Positions 34,137 to 45,100 of a stretch of DNA of 64,000 bases are shown here, piece by piece. How positions within the stretch are numbered: the first letter of the stretch is position 1; each line of letters starts with the position of its first letter. The DNA is taken from contig NZ_CP020046.1 of the NCBI RefSeq assembly GCF_002028405.1, positions 3,162,001 through 3,226,000 on the forward strand. Reading direction: 5' to 3'. The DNA comes from Thiomonas intermedia. Its GTDB lineage: Bacteria > Pseudomonadota > Gammaproteobacteria > Burkholderiales > Burkholderiaceae_C. Position numbers and translations under genes: made by a program. Below the pieces are notes generated by a model that did not search any database, was not told the origin of the DNA, and worked only from the letters and a program-made list of their open reading frames with translations.

Positions 34137-37100
34137 ATGACTGCACATTTCCCCAGCCCTTCGTCGACATCCACCGAGAGCGGCGACGCGATCCGCATCC
34201 ACGGCGCGAGGCAGAACAATCTCAAGAATCTCGACCTGGACATTCCTTTGGGACGCATCGTCGTCGTCACCGGCGTTTCGGGATCGGGCAAGAGCTCGCT
34301 GGTGTTCGACACGGTGTATGCCGAGGGCCAGCGGCGCTATGTCGAGACGTTCTCGCCGTATGCGCGGCAGTTTCTCGATCGCATGGACCGTCCGCAGGTC
34401 GATCGCATCGAAGGCATTCCGCCGGCGATCGCCATCGATCAGACCAATCCGGTGCGCACCTCCCGCTCCACCGTGGGCACGATGACGGAATTGGCCGACC
34501 ATCTCAAGCTGCTGTTCGCCCGCGCGGCCACGCTGCACTGCCGGGGTTGCGGCGCGGTGGTGCGGCGGGATTCGGCGCAGAGCATCGTCGACGACGTGCA
34601 GCGGCGCGCCCGGGGGCTGCCCCAAGGGCTGCGCGCCGCCGTCGTGTTCGCGGTGGCGGTGCCGCAGGGCATGAGCGTGGAGCACATCACCCAGCAACTC
34701 GCCGCGCAGGGCTACACCCGCCTGCTGGGCGAGCGCGAGACACCGCAGGGCAGGGTGCTCGACGTGGTGCAGGACCGATTGCGTCTGCCGGCCGAAGAGC
34801 CCGCGCGGCTCAGCGAGGCCGTCGAGTCGGCCCTGCGGCTCGGTCAGGGCCGCATGGAAGTGCACGATCTATCGCCCGAAGGCGGCGGGAAGGGGGCGGT
34901 GTGGCGATATTCGTCGGATCTGCACTGTCCCGATTGCGATATCCATTACCGCGACGCCAGTCCCGGCCTGTTCAGCTTCAATTCGCCCGTCGGGGCCTGC
35001 GAGACCTGCCGCGGCTTTGGCCGGGTGATCGGCGTCGATCTCGATCTGGTGATTCCCGATGCCCGCAAGACGCTGCGGGCGGGGGCGGTCAAGCCCTGGC
35101 TGACGCAGAGCTTTGCCGAATGCCAGACCGATCTGGAGCGTTACGCCGCGCAGGCCGAGGTCAGGCTCGACGTGCCCTGGGCCGAGCTCAGCGAACGCGA
35201 GCGCACCTGGGTCATCGAGGGCGACTCCAACTGGCGCGGCAACTGGCAGAAACAGTTTTACGGGGTGCGGCGCTATTTCGACTGGCTGGAGAGCCGCGCC
35301 TACAAGATGCATGTGCGCGTGCTGCTCTCCAAGTACCGGAGCTACACCGCCTGTCCCACCTGTCAGGGCGCGAGGCTCAAGACCGAAGCGCTGCTGTGGC
35401 GCATCGGCTCGCGGGAGCAGGCCGAAGCGGCGTTCAAAGGCGACGGCGGCTATGTCAGGTTCCGCCCGATGGGGGCGTCGTGGAGCGACGCCGCGCTGAC
35501 CGGCCTGCCGGGTCTGAATCTGCACGACGTCAACTCGCTGCCGATCGAGCGCCTGCAGCGGCTGTTCGCCGATCTCGTGCTGCCTGAAATGGCGCAGGCG
35601 GCCAGCAGCATCCTGCTCGACAACATCCGTTCGCGCCTGCGCTATCTGCGTGATGTCGGCCTGGGCTATCTCACGCTCGACCGCCAGTCGCGTACTTTGT
35701 CGGGCGGCGAGGTGCAGCGCATCAACCTCACGACCGCGCTGGGCACGGCGCTGACGCAGACCCTGTTCGTGCTCGACGAGCCTTCCATCGGCCTGCACCC
35801 GCGCGATCTCGACCGCCTGGGCGGTGTGCTGCATCGGCTCAAGGAGGCGGGCAATTCGCTGCTCCTCGTCGAGCATGACCCCCAGCTCATGCGCACCGCC
35901 GACTGGATGCTGGAGATCGGTCCCGGTCCGGGCGAGCGCGGCGGGAACCTGGTCTTCGAGGGCACGCTGGATCAGGCGCAGCGATCGGGCACGCTGACCG
36001 GGCGTTACCTCAGCGGCGAGCTGCAGGTGAGCCAGTCCTTGCCGCGCCGACGCACCCCGCGCCGCGACGCGCAGGGCGGCCTGCTGACGCCGCGCCTCAT
36101 TCTGGAAGGCGCGCGCGAGCACAACCTCAAGGCGCTGACCGTCGAGATTCCGCTGGGCGCCATGACGGCGCTCACCGGCGTGTCCGGCTGCGGCAAGTCC
36201 ACCCTCATCGGCGACGTGCTGTATCCGGCGCTGGCCCGCGCGCTGGGCAAGACCGCGCCCGTGCCCGGCGCCTTCGACCGCCTGCTCGGTGCCGATCAGG
36301 TGGGCGATGTGATCCTGGTCGATCAGTCGCCCGTCGGCAAGACGGCCCGGTCCAATCCGGTGAGTTTCGTCGGCGCCTTCGACGGCCTGCGAGCCCTGTT
36401 CGCCGCCTTGCCCGCCGCACACGAGCGCAGCTACACCGCGGGAACCTTCAGCTTCAACAGCGGCGACGGCCGTTGCCCCACCTGCGGCGGTTCGGGCTTC
36501 GAGCATGTGGAGATGCAGTTCCTGTCGGACGTGTATCTGCGTTGCCCCGACTGCGACGGCAAGCGCTACCGTGCCGAAGTGCTCGAAGTGCAACTGCCGG
36601 CGCAGGCCGGGTTCGCCCCGCTGAACATGGCCGAGGTGCTCGATCTCACCGTGGCCGAGGCCCTGCAGCGCTTTCGCGGGCAGTCCGACATCACCCGGGC
36701 GCTGCAGGCCCTGGTGGATGTGGGGCTGGACTATCTGCGCCTGGGCCAGCCCACGCCGACGCTGTCGGGCGGCGAGGCGCAGCGGCTCAAACTCGCGGGT
36801 TTTCTGGCCGAGGCCGCCAAGACCCGTGCCGGACTGGCGCGCAAGGGCACCCTGTTCCTGTTCGACGAGCCGACCACCGGCCTGCATTTCGACGACGTGG
36901 CCAAACTGCTGCGGGCCCTGCGCAAACTGCTGGACGCCGGGCACACCGTGCTGGTGATCGAGCACAACCTCGATGTCATCGCCTCGTCGGACTGGGTCAT
37001 CGACCTCGGCCCCGAAGGGGGCGACGCCGGGGGGCGGCTGGTGTTCGCCGGTCCGCCGGACGAACTGGCCGCCTGCGCGGCCTCGTTCACCGGCCAGGCG

Positions 37101-40082
37101 CTGGCGCGGGACGCGGCGCAGCGTGGCGCGGAGCAGAACCTCTCCCCACCCCAACCCTCCCCATTGAATGGGGAGGGAGTGTTCTCCTCCCCCATGCGTG
37201 GGGGAGGCCGGGAGGGGCATGCCGATGAGGTGCGGAGCGCATTTCTCACCTCCCCCATGCGTGGGGGAGGCCGGGAGGGGGAAGCGGCGAACGCCCCTGT
37301 GCTCCTCCAGGCCGCCGAGCCCGCGGCGGCGTATGCCCTCGCCGGCGCCGAAGCCACCGACGAACCCGTCGGGCCCCACCTTGCCAGCGCGCTGCGGGCG
37401 GGCAAGGCCGGATTCATCGCCATCCGCCAGGCGCGCGAACACAATCTGCGCGGGGTCGATGTGGATATTCCGCGTGGCGAGATGACGGTGATCACCGGCG
37501 TGTCCGGGTCTGGCAAATCGACCCTGGCCTTCGACGTGCTGTTCACCGAAGGCCAGCGGCGCTATCTGGAGTCGATCAATGCCTATGCGCGGCAGTTCGT
37601 GCAGCCCGCGGCGCGGCCCGATGTGGACGCCATCGTCGGCATTCCGCCCACGGTGGCCATCGAGCAGCGCACCAGTCGCGGCGGACGCAAGAGCACCGTG
37701 GGCACGCTCACCGAGGCCTACCACTTTCTGCGTCTGATCTACGCCAAGTGCGGCACGCAATACTGCCCCGATTGCGACATCCCCATCGAGCCGCAGAGCC
37801 CCGAGGCCATTGCCGCGCAATTGCTGCGCGACTGGCGCGGTCAGCATATCGGTCTGCTGGCGCCGCTGGTGGTGCAGCGCAAGGGTTACTACACCGATCT
37901 GGCGGTGTGGGCGCGAAGCATGGGCTACACCCATCTGCGGGTGGACGGCGAGTTCGTACCGACCGATTCCTGGCCGCGTCTCGACCGCTTCAAGGAGCAC
38001 AGCATCGAACTCCCCGTGGGCGACGTGGTGGTGCGGGCCGACAACGAGGAGGCGCTGCGCGATCTGCTGCGGCGCGCGCTGGCGCTGGGCAAAGGCGTGG
38101 TGCTGGTGCTGGCCCCGCTGGATGGCCTGAAAGAAGCGATGGCGTCGGGGCAGGCGACTGCCGGGATGAAGAGCCTGCTGCTGTCCACCAAGCGCGCCTG
38201 CCCGGGCTGCGGGCGCAGCTTCCGGGAGCTCGATCCGCGCCAGTTTTCCTACAACTCGCCCACCGGGTGGTGCGGCAGCTGCTTCGGTACCGGGGAGCTG
38301 ATCGCGGGCTTCGATGCCGAGCAGACCGGCGAGGAAGCCGCCTGGGTCGAGGCCGACGGCGACAAGCCCGCGCAGCGCGGCGCTGCCGGGCGGGGCCGTA
38401 AAGCCGCACCGGCGGCACAAGCCAGCGCGCCGAGCATCTGCCCGAGCTGTCAGGGCGCGCGGCTGAACCGCGACAGTCTGGCCGTTCGGCTGCGCGATCA
38501 GTCGATCGCCCAGCTTGCCGCGCGTGACATCGATGCCGCGGCCGCCTGGTTCGGCGCGCTGGCCCTCACGCCGCGCGAGGCCGAGATCGTCCGCGACGCC
38601 CTGACCGAAATCCGCGCGCGCCTGGCCTTCATGCAGCAGGTGGGCCTCGGCTATCTGGGGTTGGACCGCGGCGCGCCCACGCTCTCCGGCGGCGAGGCGC
38701 AGCGCATCCGGCTGGCGGCGCAACTCGGCAGCAATCTGCGCGGCGTGTGCTATGTGCTCGACGAGCCGACCATCGGCCTGCATCCCCGGGACAATCGCAT
38801 CCTGCTCGACGCGCTGGCCCTGCTCAAGGCCAAGGGCAACACCCTGGTGGTGGTGGAGCACGATGAAGACACCATGCGCCGGGCCGATCACCTCATCGAC
38901 ATCGGTCCGGGAGCGGGACGGCGCGGCGGTCAGGTCGTGGCCAGTGGCGCGCTGGCGGAGGTCATGGCCCATGCCGACACGGCCACCGCGCGCAGCCTGC
39001 GCGATCCCATGCCCTGGCCCTTGCAGCCTCGTCCGATCACCCAGGCCGACCAGCCCGCCTTGCATCTTCGCAGCGCGCATCTGCACAATCTGCAGGGCTT
39101 GAGCGCGCAGTTTCCGCGAGGCCGGCTCACCGTGGTCACGGGCGTGTCGGGTTCGGGCAAATCCACGCTGGCCCGCGAAGTGCTCGTGCCCGCGCTGCGC
39201 CAGCGGCTCGCGGGAGACGCGGGCGAACTCGAAGGCGCGGGCGAGCTGAGCGGTTGGGAAGGCCTGGAGCGCGTGCTCGAAGTCGATCAGGCCCCGATCG
39301 GCAAGACGCCCCGTTCCTGCGCGGCGACCTATCTGGGCATCTGGGACGCCATCCGTCAGTTGTTCGCCGACACCGAGGAAGCCCGCATCCGCGGCTATAC
39401 CGCCAGCCGCTTCTCCTTCAACACCGGCCCGGGCCGCTGCCCGACCTGCGAGGGGCAGGGCGCGGTGAAGGTGGCGATGAATTTCCTGCCCGACGTCACC
39501 GTGCCTTGCACCGATTGCAACGGCCTGCGCTTCAACCCCGAAACGCTCGCCGTGCGGCTGCGCGGCCGCAACGCCGGCGAGGTGCTGCAGATGGAGGTGG
39601 ACGAAGCCGTCGAGTTTTTCGCGGCGCACCGCAAAATCCATCACGCCCTGCAACTGCTGCAGGACGTGGGGCTGGGGTACTTGCAACTCGGCCAGCCCAG
39701 CCCCTTCCTGTCGGGCGGCGAGGCGCAGCGCATCAAGCTGGTCACCGAGCTGGCCACCGCCGGAACCCGGCCGACGGTGTACGTGCTCGACGAGCCAACC
39801 GTCGGTCTGCACAAGACCGATACCGAGAAACTCATCCGGGTGCTGCACCGCCTGACCGACAGTGGTCATACCGTGGTCGTGATCGAGCATGATCTCGACA
39901 TGATGGCCAATGCCGATTGGCTGATCGACCTCGGCCCCGAAGGAGGCAAGGGTGGCGGCCGCCTGGTGATGCAGGGGGCGACACCGGCCTTCCTCGAAGC
40001 CGATGCGCCGGGCCACACGGCACAGGCGCTGCGCACGGCCTGGGCAGACCACCGGGCGACGCGTTCCCAGTCTGCCGGTTGA
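34137..40082 (+). CDS. uvrA: double-length UvrA (two UvrA units in tandem)
   Basis: A 1981-residue protein made of two full UvrA units, each normally about 940 residues. Four Walker A motifs are seen: GVSGSGKSS near 46, GVSGCGKST near 681, and GVSGSGKST near 1120 and 1669. Each has its own SGGE signature (for example TLSGGEVQR and FLSGGEAQR) and DEP Walker B. Zinc-finger CxxC pairs occur in both units ([34 protein letters not shown]). UvrA scans for bulky DNA lesions and loads UvrB as a dimer; here the dimer would be covalent. The linker at about 1002-1048 is encoded by intergenic-type palindromic repeats. Similar fused proteins are known in proteobacteria and may be paralogues of a normal UvrA. 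Confidence 0.92.
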   Translation: MTAHFPSPSSTSTESGDAIRIHGARQNNLKNLDLDIPLGRIVVVTGVSGSGKSSLVFDTVYAEGQRRYVETFSPYARQFLDRMDRPQVDRIEGIPPAIAIDQTNPVRTSRSTVGTMTELADHLKLLFARAATLHCRGCGAVVRRDSAQSIVDDVQRRARGLPQGLRAAVVFAVAVPQGMSVEHITQQLAAQGYTRLLGERETPQGRVLDVVQDRLRLPAEEPARLSEAVESALRLGQGRMEVHDLSPEGGGKGAVWRYSSDLHCPDCDIHYRDASPGLFSFNSPVGACETCRGFGRVIGVDLDLVIPDARKTLRAGAVKPWLTQSFAECQTDLERYAAQAEVRLDVPWAELSERERTWVIEGDSNWRGNWQKQFYGVRRYFDWLESRAYKMHVRVLLSKYRSYTACPTCQGARLKTEALLWRIGSREQAEAAFKGDGGYVRFRPMGASWSDAALTGLPGLNLHDVNSLPIERLQRLFADLVLPEMAQAASSILLDNIRSRLRYLRDVGLGYLTLDRQSRTLSGGEVQRINLTTALGTALTQTLFVLDEPSIGLHPRDLDRLGGVLHRLKEAGNSLLLVEHDPQLMRTADWMLEIGPGPGERGGNLVFEGTLDQAQRSGTLTGRYLSGELQVSQSLPRRRTPRRDAQGGLLTPRLILEGAREHNLKALTVEIPLGAMTALTGVSGCGKSTLIGDVLYPALARALGKTAPVPGAFDRLLGADQVGDVILVDQSPVGKTARSNPVSFVGAFDGLRALFAALPAAHERSYTAGTFSFNSGDGRCPTCGGSGFEHVEMQFLSDVYLRCPDCDGKRYRAEVLEVQLPAQAGFAPLNMAEVLDLTVAEALQRFRGQSDITRALQALVDVGLDYLRLGQPTPTLSGGEAQRLKLAGFLAEAAKTRAGLARKGTLFLFDEPTTGLHFDDVAKLLRALRKLLDAGHTVLVIEHNLDVIASSDWVIDLGPEGGDAGGRLVFAGPPDELAACAASFTGQALARDAAQRGAEQNLSPPQPSPLNGEGVFSSPMRGGGREGHADEVRSAFLTSPMRGGGREGEAANAPVLLQAAEPAAAYALAGAEATDEPVGPHLASALRAGKAGFIAIRQAREHNLRGVDVDIPRGEMTVITGVSGSGKSTLAFDVLFTEGQRRYLESINAYARQFVQPAARPDVDAIVGIPPTVAIEQRTSRGGRKSTVGTLTEAYHFLRLIYAKCGTQYCPDCDIPIEPQSPEAIAAQLLRDWRGQHIGLLAPLVVQRKGYYTDLAVWARSMGYTHLRVDGEFVPTDSWPRLDRFKEHSIELPVGDVVVRADNEEALRDLLRRALALGKGVVLVLAPLDGLKEAMASGQATAGMKSLLLSTKRACPGCGRSFRELDPRQFSYNSPTGWCGSCFGTGELIAGFDAEQTGEEAAWVEADGDKPAQRGAAGRGRKAAPAAQASAPSICPSCQGARLNRDSLAVRLRDQSIAQLAARDIDAAAAWFGALALTPREAEIVRDALTEIRARLAFMQQVGLGYLGLDRGAPTLSGGEAQRIRLAAQLGSNLRGVCYVLDEPTIGLHPRDNRILLDALALLKAKGNTLVVVEHDEDTMRRADHLIDIGPGAGRRGGQVVASGALAEVMAHADTATARSLRDPMPWPLQPRPITQADQPALHLRSAHLHNLQGLSAQFPRGRLTVVTGVSGSGKSTLAREVLVPALRQRLAGDAGELEGAGELSGWEGLERVLEVDQAPIGKTPRSCAATYLGIWDAIRQLFADTEEARIRGYTASRFSFNTGPGRCPTCEGQGAVKVAMNFLPDVTVPCTDCNGLRFNPETLAVRLRGRNAGEVLQMEVDEAVEFFAAHRKIHHALQLLQDVGLGYLQLGQPSPFLSGGEAQRIKLVTELATAGTRPTVYVLDEPTVGLHKTDTEKLIRVLHRLTDSGHTVVVIEHDLDMMANADWLIDLGPEGGKGGGRLVMQGATPAFLEADAPGHTAQALRTAWADHRATRSQSAG
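37141..37280. repeat. palindromic repeat element inside uvrA linker
   Basis: Three hairpin-forming units stand in the middle of the uvrA coding sequence. CCCTCCCCAT-TGA-ATGGGGAGGG occupies 37155-37177; two copies of CCTCCCCCA-TGCG-TGGGGGAGG are at 37186-37207 and 37249-37270 and form part of a direct repeat of about 32 bp spaced by 63 bp, which is a multiple of three. The frame stays open and each direct repeat encodes [10 protein letters not shown]. The same elements are intergenic at 40.1 and 53.9 kb. Confidence 0.88.
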
Positions 40083-40109
40083 CCCGACCCGGCATTGAGC
40101 GGGCGCAAG

Positions 40110-40260
40110 GGACTCCCCCTCCCAGCCTCCCCCACGCGTGGGGGAGGAGAGAACGGCGCTACGCGCTTCCTTCGGATGGATGCCCCTTCCAGCCTCGCCC
40201 ACAGCGAGGGGGAGGAGTGGTTTCCCCCTCCCCAGTTGTGGGGAGGGTCAGGGTGGGGCG
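40110..40260. repeat. intergenic palindromic repeat cluster between uvrA and icd
   Basis: This fills most of the 324-bp gap after uvrA. CCTCCCCCACGCGTGGGGGAGG at 40126-40147 is a perfect palindrome; an imperfect CCTCGCCCA...GAGGGGGAGG unit lies near 40193-40215; and CCCTCCCCA-GTTG-TGGGGAGGG is at 40226-40247, followed by the tail TCAGGGTGGGG. The units match those inside uvrA. Three hairpins after uvrA could also slow or stop transcription, though no T-run is present. Confidence 0.85.
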
Positions 40261-40305
40261 CGCAGTCCCTGCCTTCTACCTGCCTGATCAATCAACAAGA
40301 CAACG

Positions 40306-40344
40306 TTGATGCGCACAAAGACAACTCTTATGTCATATACAAGA
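40306..40344 (+). promoter_or_regulatory. icd promoter with operator shared with aceA
   Basis: TTGATG (40306-40311), a 17-bp spacer and TATGTC (40329-40334) form a likely sigma-70 promoter. Overlapping the -10 box is TCTTATGTCATATACAAGA (40326-40344), which matches the reverse complement of the aceA site (23633-23651) at 17 of 19 positions. The shared, promoter-overlapping position points to a common repressor. The regulator is not identified here. Confidence 0.6.
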
Positions 40345-40406
40345 CCTTACCTATTCAGCCCGCTTGGGGCATAGAATGCTCGGGTTACTACCGAAGGAGA
40401 CCCCTC

Positions 40407-41657
40407 ATGGATCAACACATCCGCGTGCCTGCCGGCGAAAAGATCACGGTCAACCCGGACTTTTCGCTCAACGTTCCCGACCATCCCATCATTCCCTACA
40501 TCGAGGGTGACGGTACGGGTTTCGACATCACCCCGGTGATGATCAAGGTGGTGGACGCGGCGGTTGAGAAGGCCTATGGCGGCAAGCGCAAGATCGCCTG
40601 GATGGAAATTTTCGCCGGCGAGAAGGCGACCCGGGTGTACGGCCCCGACGTGTGGCTCCCCGAGATCACCCTGCAGATCCTGCGCGACTATGTCGTCTCC
40701 ATCAAGGGCCCGCTGACCACGCCGGTGGGCGGCGGCATTCGCTCGCTCAACGTGGCGCTGCGGCAGGAACTCGACCTCTACGTCTGCCTGCGCCCGGTGC
40801 GTTATTTCCAGGGCGTGCCCTCGCCGCTGAAACAGCCGGAGAAGACCGATATGGTCATCTTCCGCGAGAACTCCGAAGACATCTACGCCGGCATCGAATG
40901 GGCCGCCGAATCGGAAGGTGCGAAGAAGGTCATCCATTTCCTCATCAACGAAATGGGCGTGAAGAAGATCCGCTTTCCCCAGACCTCGGGCATCGGCATC
41001 AAGCCGGTGTCGCGCGAGGGCACCGAGCGCCTGGTGCGCAAGGCCATGCAGTACGCCATCGACAATGACCGCAAGTCAGTCACGCTGGTGCACAAGGGCA
41101 ACATCATGAAGTTCACCGAGGGCGCCTTCCGCGACTGGGGTTATGCCCTGGCGGCCAAGGAGTTCGGCGCCCAGTTGCTCGATGGCGGCCCATGGATGAC
41201 GTTCAAGAACCCGCGCACCGGCCGAGACATCGTGGTCAAGGACATGATCGCCGACGCCTTCCTGCAGCAGATTCTGCTGCGGCCCGACGAATACGACGTG
41301 ATCGCCACGCTCAACCTCAACGGCGACTATGTCTCCGACGCGCTGGCGGCCCAGGTGGGCGGCATCGGCATTGCGCCCGGTGCCAACCTGTCGGACAGTG
41401 TGGCGATGTTCGAGGCCACCCACGGCACCGCGCCGAAGTACGCCGGGAAAGACTATGTGAACCCCGGCTCGGAAATTCTCTCCGCCGAAATGATGCTGCG
41501 TCACATGGGCTGGGTGGAGGCGGCCGACCGCATCATCGCCAGCATGGAAAAATCCATCCTGTCCAAACAGGTGACCTACGACTTCGCCCGTCTGCTGCCC
41601 GGCGCCACGCAGGTGAGCTGCTCCGGCTTCGGGCAGGTGATGATCGACCACATGTGA
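40407..41657 (+). CDS. icd: isocitrate dehydrogenase (NADP+)
   Basis: A 416-residue NADP-dependent isocitrate dehydrogenase of the E. coli type, converting isocitrate to 2-oxoglutarate in the TCA cycle. The substrate loop [19 protein letters not shown] contains Ser113, the residue phosphorylated by AceK kinase in enteric bacteria; [10 protein letters not shown] and the C-terminal [19 protein letters not shown] (metal-binding Asp) are typical. AAGGAGA lies about 10 bases before the ATG. It competes with isocitrate lyase for isocitrate, and the two genes share a promoter motif. The longer upstream frame runs through intergenic repeats and was rejected. Confidence 0.97.
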   Translation: MDQHIRVPAGEKITVNPDFSLNVPDHPIIPYIEGDGTGFDITPVMIKVVDAAVEKAYGGKRKIAWMEIFAGEKATRVYGPDVWLPEITLQILRDYVVSIKGPLTTPVGGGIRSLNVALRQELDLYVCLRPVRYFQGVPSPLKQPEKTDMVIFRENSEDIYAGIEWAAESEGAKKVIHFLINEMGVKKIRFPQTSGIGIKPVSREGTERLVRKAMQYAIDNDRKSVTLVHKGNIMKFTEGAFRDWGYALAAKEFGAQLLDGGPWMTFKNPRTGRDIVVKDMIADAFLQQILLRPDEYDVIATLNLNGDYVSDALAAQVGGIGIAPGANLSDSVAMFEATHGTAPKYAGKDYVNPGSEILSAEMMLRHMGWVEAADRIIASMEKSILSKQVTYDFARLLPGATQVSCSGFGQVMIDHM

Positions 41658-41695
41658 GTGAAAGGCCGCTCTGAAAGCCCACTCGCCTTCCGGGC

Positions 41696-44600
41696 TCAGG
41701 CGGGGGGCGCGACGTTCTGCAATGCTTCGGCGGTGAACAGTTCGTAGAACCGGTTGCGCACCTGCTGGTAGGCCATGTTCCCGGTGCCCTGCTTCTGGGC
41801 CGTCTGGTGCATCTGGCGGTGGAGGGCTGCGGCTTCCGAATTGGCGAGCCCACGGCGGGCGAGAAACTGCCCGAGGCTGCATTGCAGATGGGCGTTTGCG
41901 GGATCGGGTGAAAACCGGTCCTGCACGCCTTGCTCCCAAAGCCAGTGCGTGGCCATCACGCCCATCACGGTTCTCGGCGCCTCCTGGTCGGGCAGGCGCA
42001 GGAAACGGGCGATCCAGCCCGGGATGTCAGCAGCCGGCATCGGCTGCGCCAGGGCATAGCCCTGCGCCAGATCGGTGCCCAGGAGACGCGCCGTTTCGAC
42101 GAGATCGGCGTTCTGCAGGCCTTCCATGGCGATTTGCAGATCCATGCTGTGCGCCATTTTGATGAGAGATCCCACCAGCGAGATGGTGCGGTGCGGCGCC
42201 TTGTCCGCCTCGTACAGCAGGCCCTGATCGATCTTGATCAGATCGAAGGGCAGATTGCGCAAACGCAGCAGGCTGCTGTAGCCCGAGCCCAGATCGTCCA
42301 TCGCGAGCCGCACACCCAGCGCATGCAGATCGAAGATCGCTTCGGTGTAGCGCGTGATGTCGCCGATCTCTTCGTTTTCCAGCAGCTCGAAGGTCAGACG
42401 CTGGGGCGCCAGCGTGTAGGGCGCGAGGGCCGCGCGAATCCAGCGCACGCAATCAGGATGGCGCAGGCTGCTGGGCGGAAGGTTGAACGAGAGGTCCAGC
42501 TCGAAGCCCATCGCATCCCATTTCGCCAGCGCGGCGATGGCCTGCTGCAAACCTTCGATGAACAGGCGATTGAGCTCCTGCTCGCTGAGCGCGGGCAGGA
42601 AGGCGCCGGGACCGATGATGCGGCCATCTTCGAGCTGCAGGCGCGCGAGCGCTTCGACTTTCGTGCAACGGCCATGCTTGAGGTTGATGATGGGCTGCAT
42701 ATACATCTGCAGTCCGCCGGAAAACAGCCGTGCGCGCCACTGTGCGCGCTCGTCTGCGCTCAGATGCTGCGAAGGCTCGGTGCGCAGGCGTTGCAGCGAT
42801 TCGGTGAAGACGCCGCGCACGCTGCCGAGCAAGTCGCGCATCCAGGGCGTCTCGAACTGATTGGGCAGCCTTCCATAAAGGACAAGCAGAGCGTGGGCAT
42901 GCGACTGCGCATCGAGTAAGGGCACCGCGGCCGCGCTACGTGCCAGGCCGGCGTTGCGCAGCGTGGGCAGGCTCGCCACATCGTTGTTCAGCCAGGCGGC
43001 TTCGAGGATGTTTGCCGCGGGCAAGGGGTCGGCCTCGGGCGTTGAGGACAGCCAGCTTGCGCTCAGGTCGCCATGGCCGGTGCTCTGCGCCTCGATCACG
43101 AATTCGCCTGCGACATTCTGCGAGTAGATGGCGCACCCGGCGATGAAGGGCCACTTCTCGAGGTGCTCGAGAATGCGATCCATCACGTCCGTCCACTGCC
43201 GTGTGGCGTGCAGGGTCTGCGACAGTTCGCGCACCTGCTTCTGCAGGCGCAGTTGCAGTGCAAGCGCCGCCTCGGCTTGAAGGGAGAGATCGTTCTCCAG
43301 GCGCAGGTAGAGCACCCGGTTGAGGAACTGCTGCTGGCTCAGTCGGCCCGGAATGCGTTTGGACAGATCGACGAGCGAGCGATAGTGCGCGCTGTTGGCA
43401 CTGATCAGGGCCCGGGTGGACACCCCGACCAGGGCATGGACCTCGCCAAGATGCAAGGCGCGCTTGCGGTGGGTCTCCGCGGTCAGCGATGGGCTGGTGA
43501 ACTGGCGCAGATAGTGCGCCTGGCGGCCCTTGAGCAAGGCGAATTCTTCCGGGTTGAGCAAGCCGAGAATATGGGCGTTCTGCGGGTCGAGCGCGATCTG
43601 CTTGTAGAAAGTCTCGGCCATCGACGCGGCGCGGCGGGCCAGAAAGCGCTCGGCCCAGGCGAGCAGCACCGCACTGCTGGGCCCGTAGGCGTCGATCTCG
43701 GTGACGCGGACGGTGTTTTCGCGCTCGGTGCGGGTGAACAGCGCGGCCTCGGCCAGACCGAGAAGCGCCTCGGGCTGCGCGGTGTCCTCCGGGAACAGGG
43801 CGCAGCCCACCGAGGCCGTGATCTTGCGTCTGAAGTCCTGCTGCAAGAGGAAGGGAGACGTCACCGAGCGGATCACCGTTTCCATGCGGGCCTGCACGTT
43901 TTCCAGCGCAATGTCGTGATAGATCAGGGCAAAGGCATCCGCGCCGACGCGCGCGAGAACCTTGACCTCCGGCAGCTTGCGCAGGCGCTCGGCCATCTGC
44001 AGCAGCACGCTGTCGCCCGTGACGCGTCCCCAGCGGGTGTTGATTTCGGAAAACCGGTAGAGATCGAGCACGATGACAGCCAACTGCCGCGATGGCGGCA
44101 GGTTCTCGCTCAGGGCCACAGCCTGGGCCTCAAAACCCTCGCGATTGAACAATCCGGTGAGCGGATCACGTTCCGCGGCCGCCAGCATGTTGCGACGCTG
44201 CTGCTCGTTCTGTCGTCGGTTGCGCCGAACCAGCAAGAGCAGAGCCGCGATGCTGATGAGCAACAGCGCCTCGATGCCCCAGCGCTTGAGGCTGGCGTTC
44301 ATCCAGCTTGTCGTGACATAGCCCGGGGGCAGCGCGGCAATCACCCGCAGTGGGTAGCCGCGCACCTCTTCCTGCGCCATTTTTTGGCTTTGCCCTGTGC
44401 CTTTTGGGCCGTCCAGGAACACGTCTCCCGCCTTCCAGTAGCCGAGGCTTCGGTCATCGCGCGGATTGACCGTGCTCAGGGTCCACGGCGGCGAGAAGTC
44501 GTTGGTCGAGCCCAGCAGGGCGGCGGTCCGGTATTGGGCGCTGAGCAGAAAGATCGGCCGGTCCGCGGCATCGGTCTCCCGGTATCGCAGACTCACGGTA

Positions 44601-45100
44601 TCGGAGGCGCCCTGGCTGGCGATGCCCAGCGCCGCATTCGCCTGGCCCCAGAGCGGGGTGAAATCCGCGGCGGTCAAGGCCGCGGATTTGGGTATCGCTC
44701 CGGAAGAATCGATGACCGCACTGCCGGTGGGTGAAAGCACGGCCACCGACAGCAAGCCCGGACTCAGGCGCAGGAATTCCCTCAGGGTCTGCGAAATCTG
44801 CGGATTCGGCTCGGGCGGGGCTTCTGCAACGTTTTCGCGCAGCGTGCTGGCCAGAAACCGCAGCGCGGCAAACTGCGCATCGAGACGGCTGGCCAGCCGT
44901 CCGGCGTAGAGCGTGGCCGCCGTGTGCGCGCGAAGCTGAAGATCGTCCTGCGCGCGCCGGTATTCACGCCACTCCAATGTCGCGATCAGCAGCACCAGCA
45001 ACACCAGCGTCAGGACCAGGGCGTTCCACGTACTCAGCCGCCCCAGCAGCCGATGCGGGCGCGCGGCGCGTTGTTGCGGCAAATCAGCAGATTCGGGCAT
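41696..45100 (-). CDS. membrane GGDEF-EAL protein with globin-like and GAF-like sensor regions
   Basis: An 1134-residue c-di-GMP-related protein. Order: membrane helix 22-43; periplasmic sensor about 44-272; helix 275-292; GGDEF domain about 308-470 with RDPLTGLFNREGFE but a degenerate signature GADAF at 386-390; a helical region 475-605 resembling a globin-coupled sensor with a possible haem-ligand His555 (LGEVHALVGV); a GAF-like region about 630-775; an EAL domain about 785-1035 with EAL at 816-818 and DDLGSGYSSLLRL; and a C-terminal tail of about 100 residues. Cyclase activity is unlikely; phosphodiesterase activity is possible, although the usual AEGVE is MEGLQN here. The start at 45100 is tentative; a GTG at 45199 is in frame. 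Confidence 0.85.
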   Translation of the reverse strand: MPESADLPQQRAARPHRLLGRLSTWNALVLTLVLLVLLIATLEWREYRRAQDDLQLRAHTAATLYAGRLASRLDAQFAALRFLASTLRENVAEAPPEPNPQISQTLREFLRLSPGLLSVAVLSPTGSAVIDSSGAIPKSAALTAADFTPLWGQANAALGIASQGASDTVSLRYRETDAADRPIFLLSAQYRTAALLGSTNDFSPPWTLSTVNPRDDRSLGYWKAGDVFLDGPKGTGQSQKMAQEEVRGYPLRVIAALPPGYVTTSWMNASLKRWGIEALLLISIAALLLLVRRNRRQNEQQRRNMLAAAERDPLTGLFNREGFEAQAVALSENLPPSRQLAVIVLDLYRFSEINTRWGRVTGDSVLLQMAERLRKLPEVKVLARVGADAFALIYHDIALENVQARMETVIRSVTSPFLLQQDFRRKITASVGCALFPEDTAQPEALLGLAEAALFTRTERENTVRVTEIDAYGPSSAVLLAWAERFLARRAASMAETFYKQIALDPQNAHILGLLNPEEFALLKGRQAHYLRQFTSPSLTAETHRKRALHLGEVHALVGVSTRALISANSAHYRSLVDLSKRIPGRLSQQQFLNRVLYLRLENDLSLQAEAALALQLRLQKQVRELSQTLHATRQWTDVMDRILEHLEKWPFIAGCAIYSQNVAGEFVIEAQSTGHGDLSASWLSSTPEADPLPAANILEAAWLNNDVASLPTLRNAGLARSAAAVPLLDAQSHAHALLVLYGRLPNQFETPWMRDLLGSVRGVFTESLQRLRTEPSQHLSADERAQWRARLFSGGLQMYMQPIINLKHGRCTKVEALARLQLEDGRIIGPGAFLPALSEQELNRLFIEGLQQAIAALAKWDAMGFELDLSFNLPPSSLRHPDCVRWIRAALAPYTLAPQRLTFELLENEEIGDITRYTEAIFDLHALGVRLAMDDLGSGYSSLLRLRNLPFDLIKIDQGLLYEADKAPHRTISLVGSLIKMAHSMDLQIAMEGLQNADLVETARLLGTDLAQGYALAQPMPAADIPGWIARFLRLPDQEAPRTVMGVMATHWLWEQGVQDRFSPDPANAHLQCSLGQFLARRGLANSEAAALHRQMHQTAQKQGTGNMAYQQVRNRFYELFTAEALQNVAPPA

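Noticed and set aside
37141-37280. A CRISPR-like array in the uvrA gene
   Set aside because: There are only two direct repeats of about 32 bp; they are hairpins of a dispersed family and keep the reading frame, and no cas genes are nearby.
34869-40202. A 1777-residue open frame antisense to uvrA
   Set aside because: It mirrors the codon pattern of the GC-rich uvrA gene, shows only antisense-type low-complexity sequence and no domain, and has no start signals.
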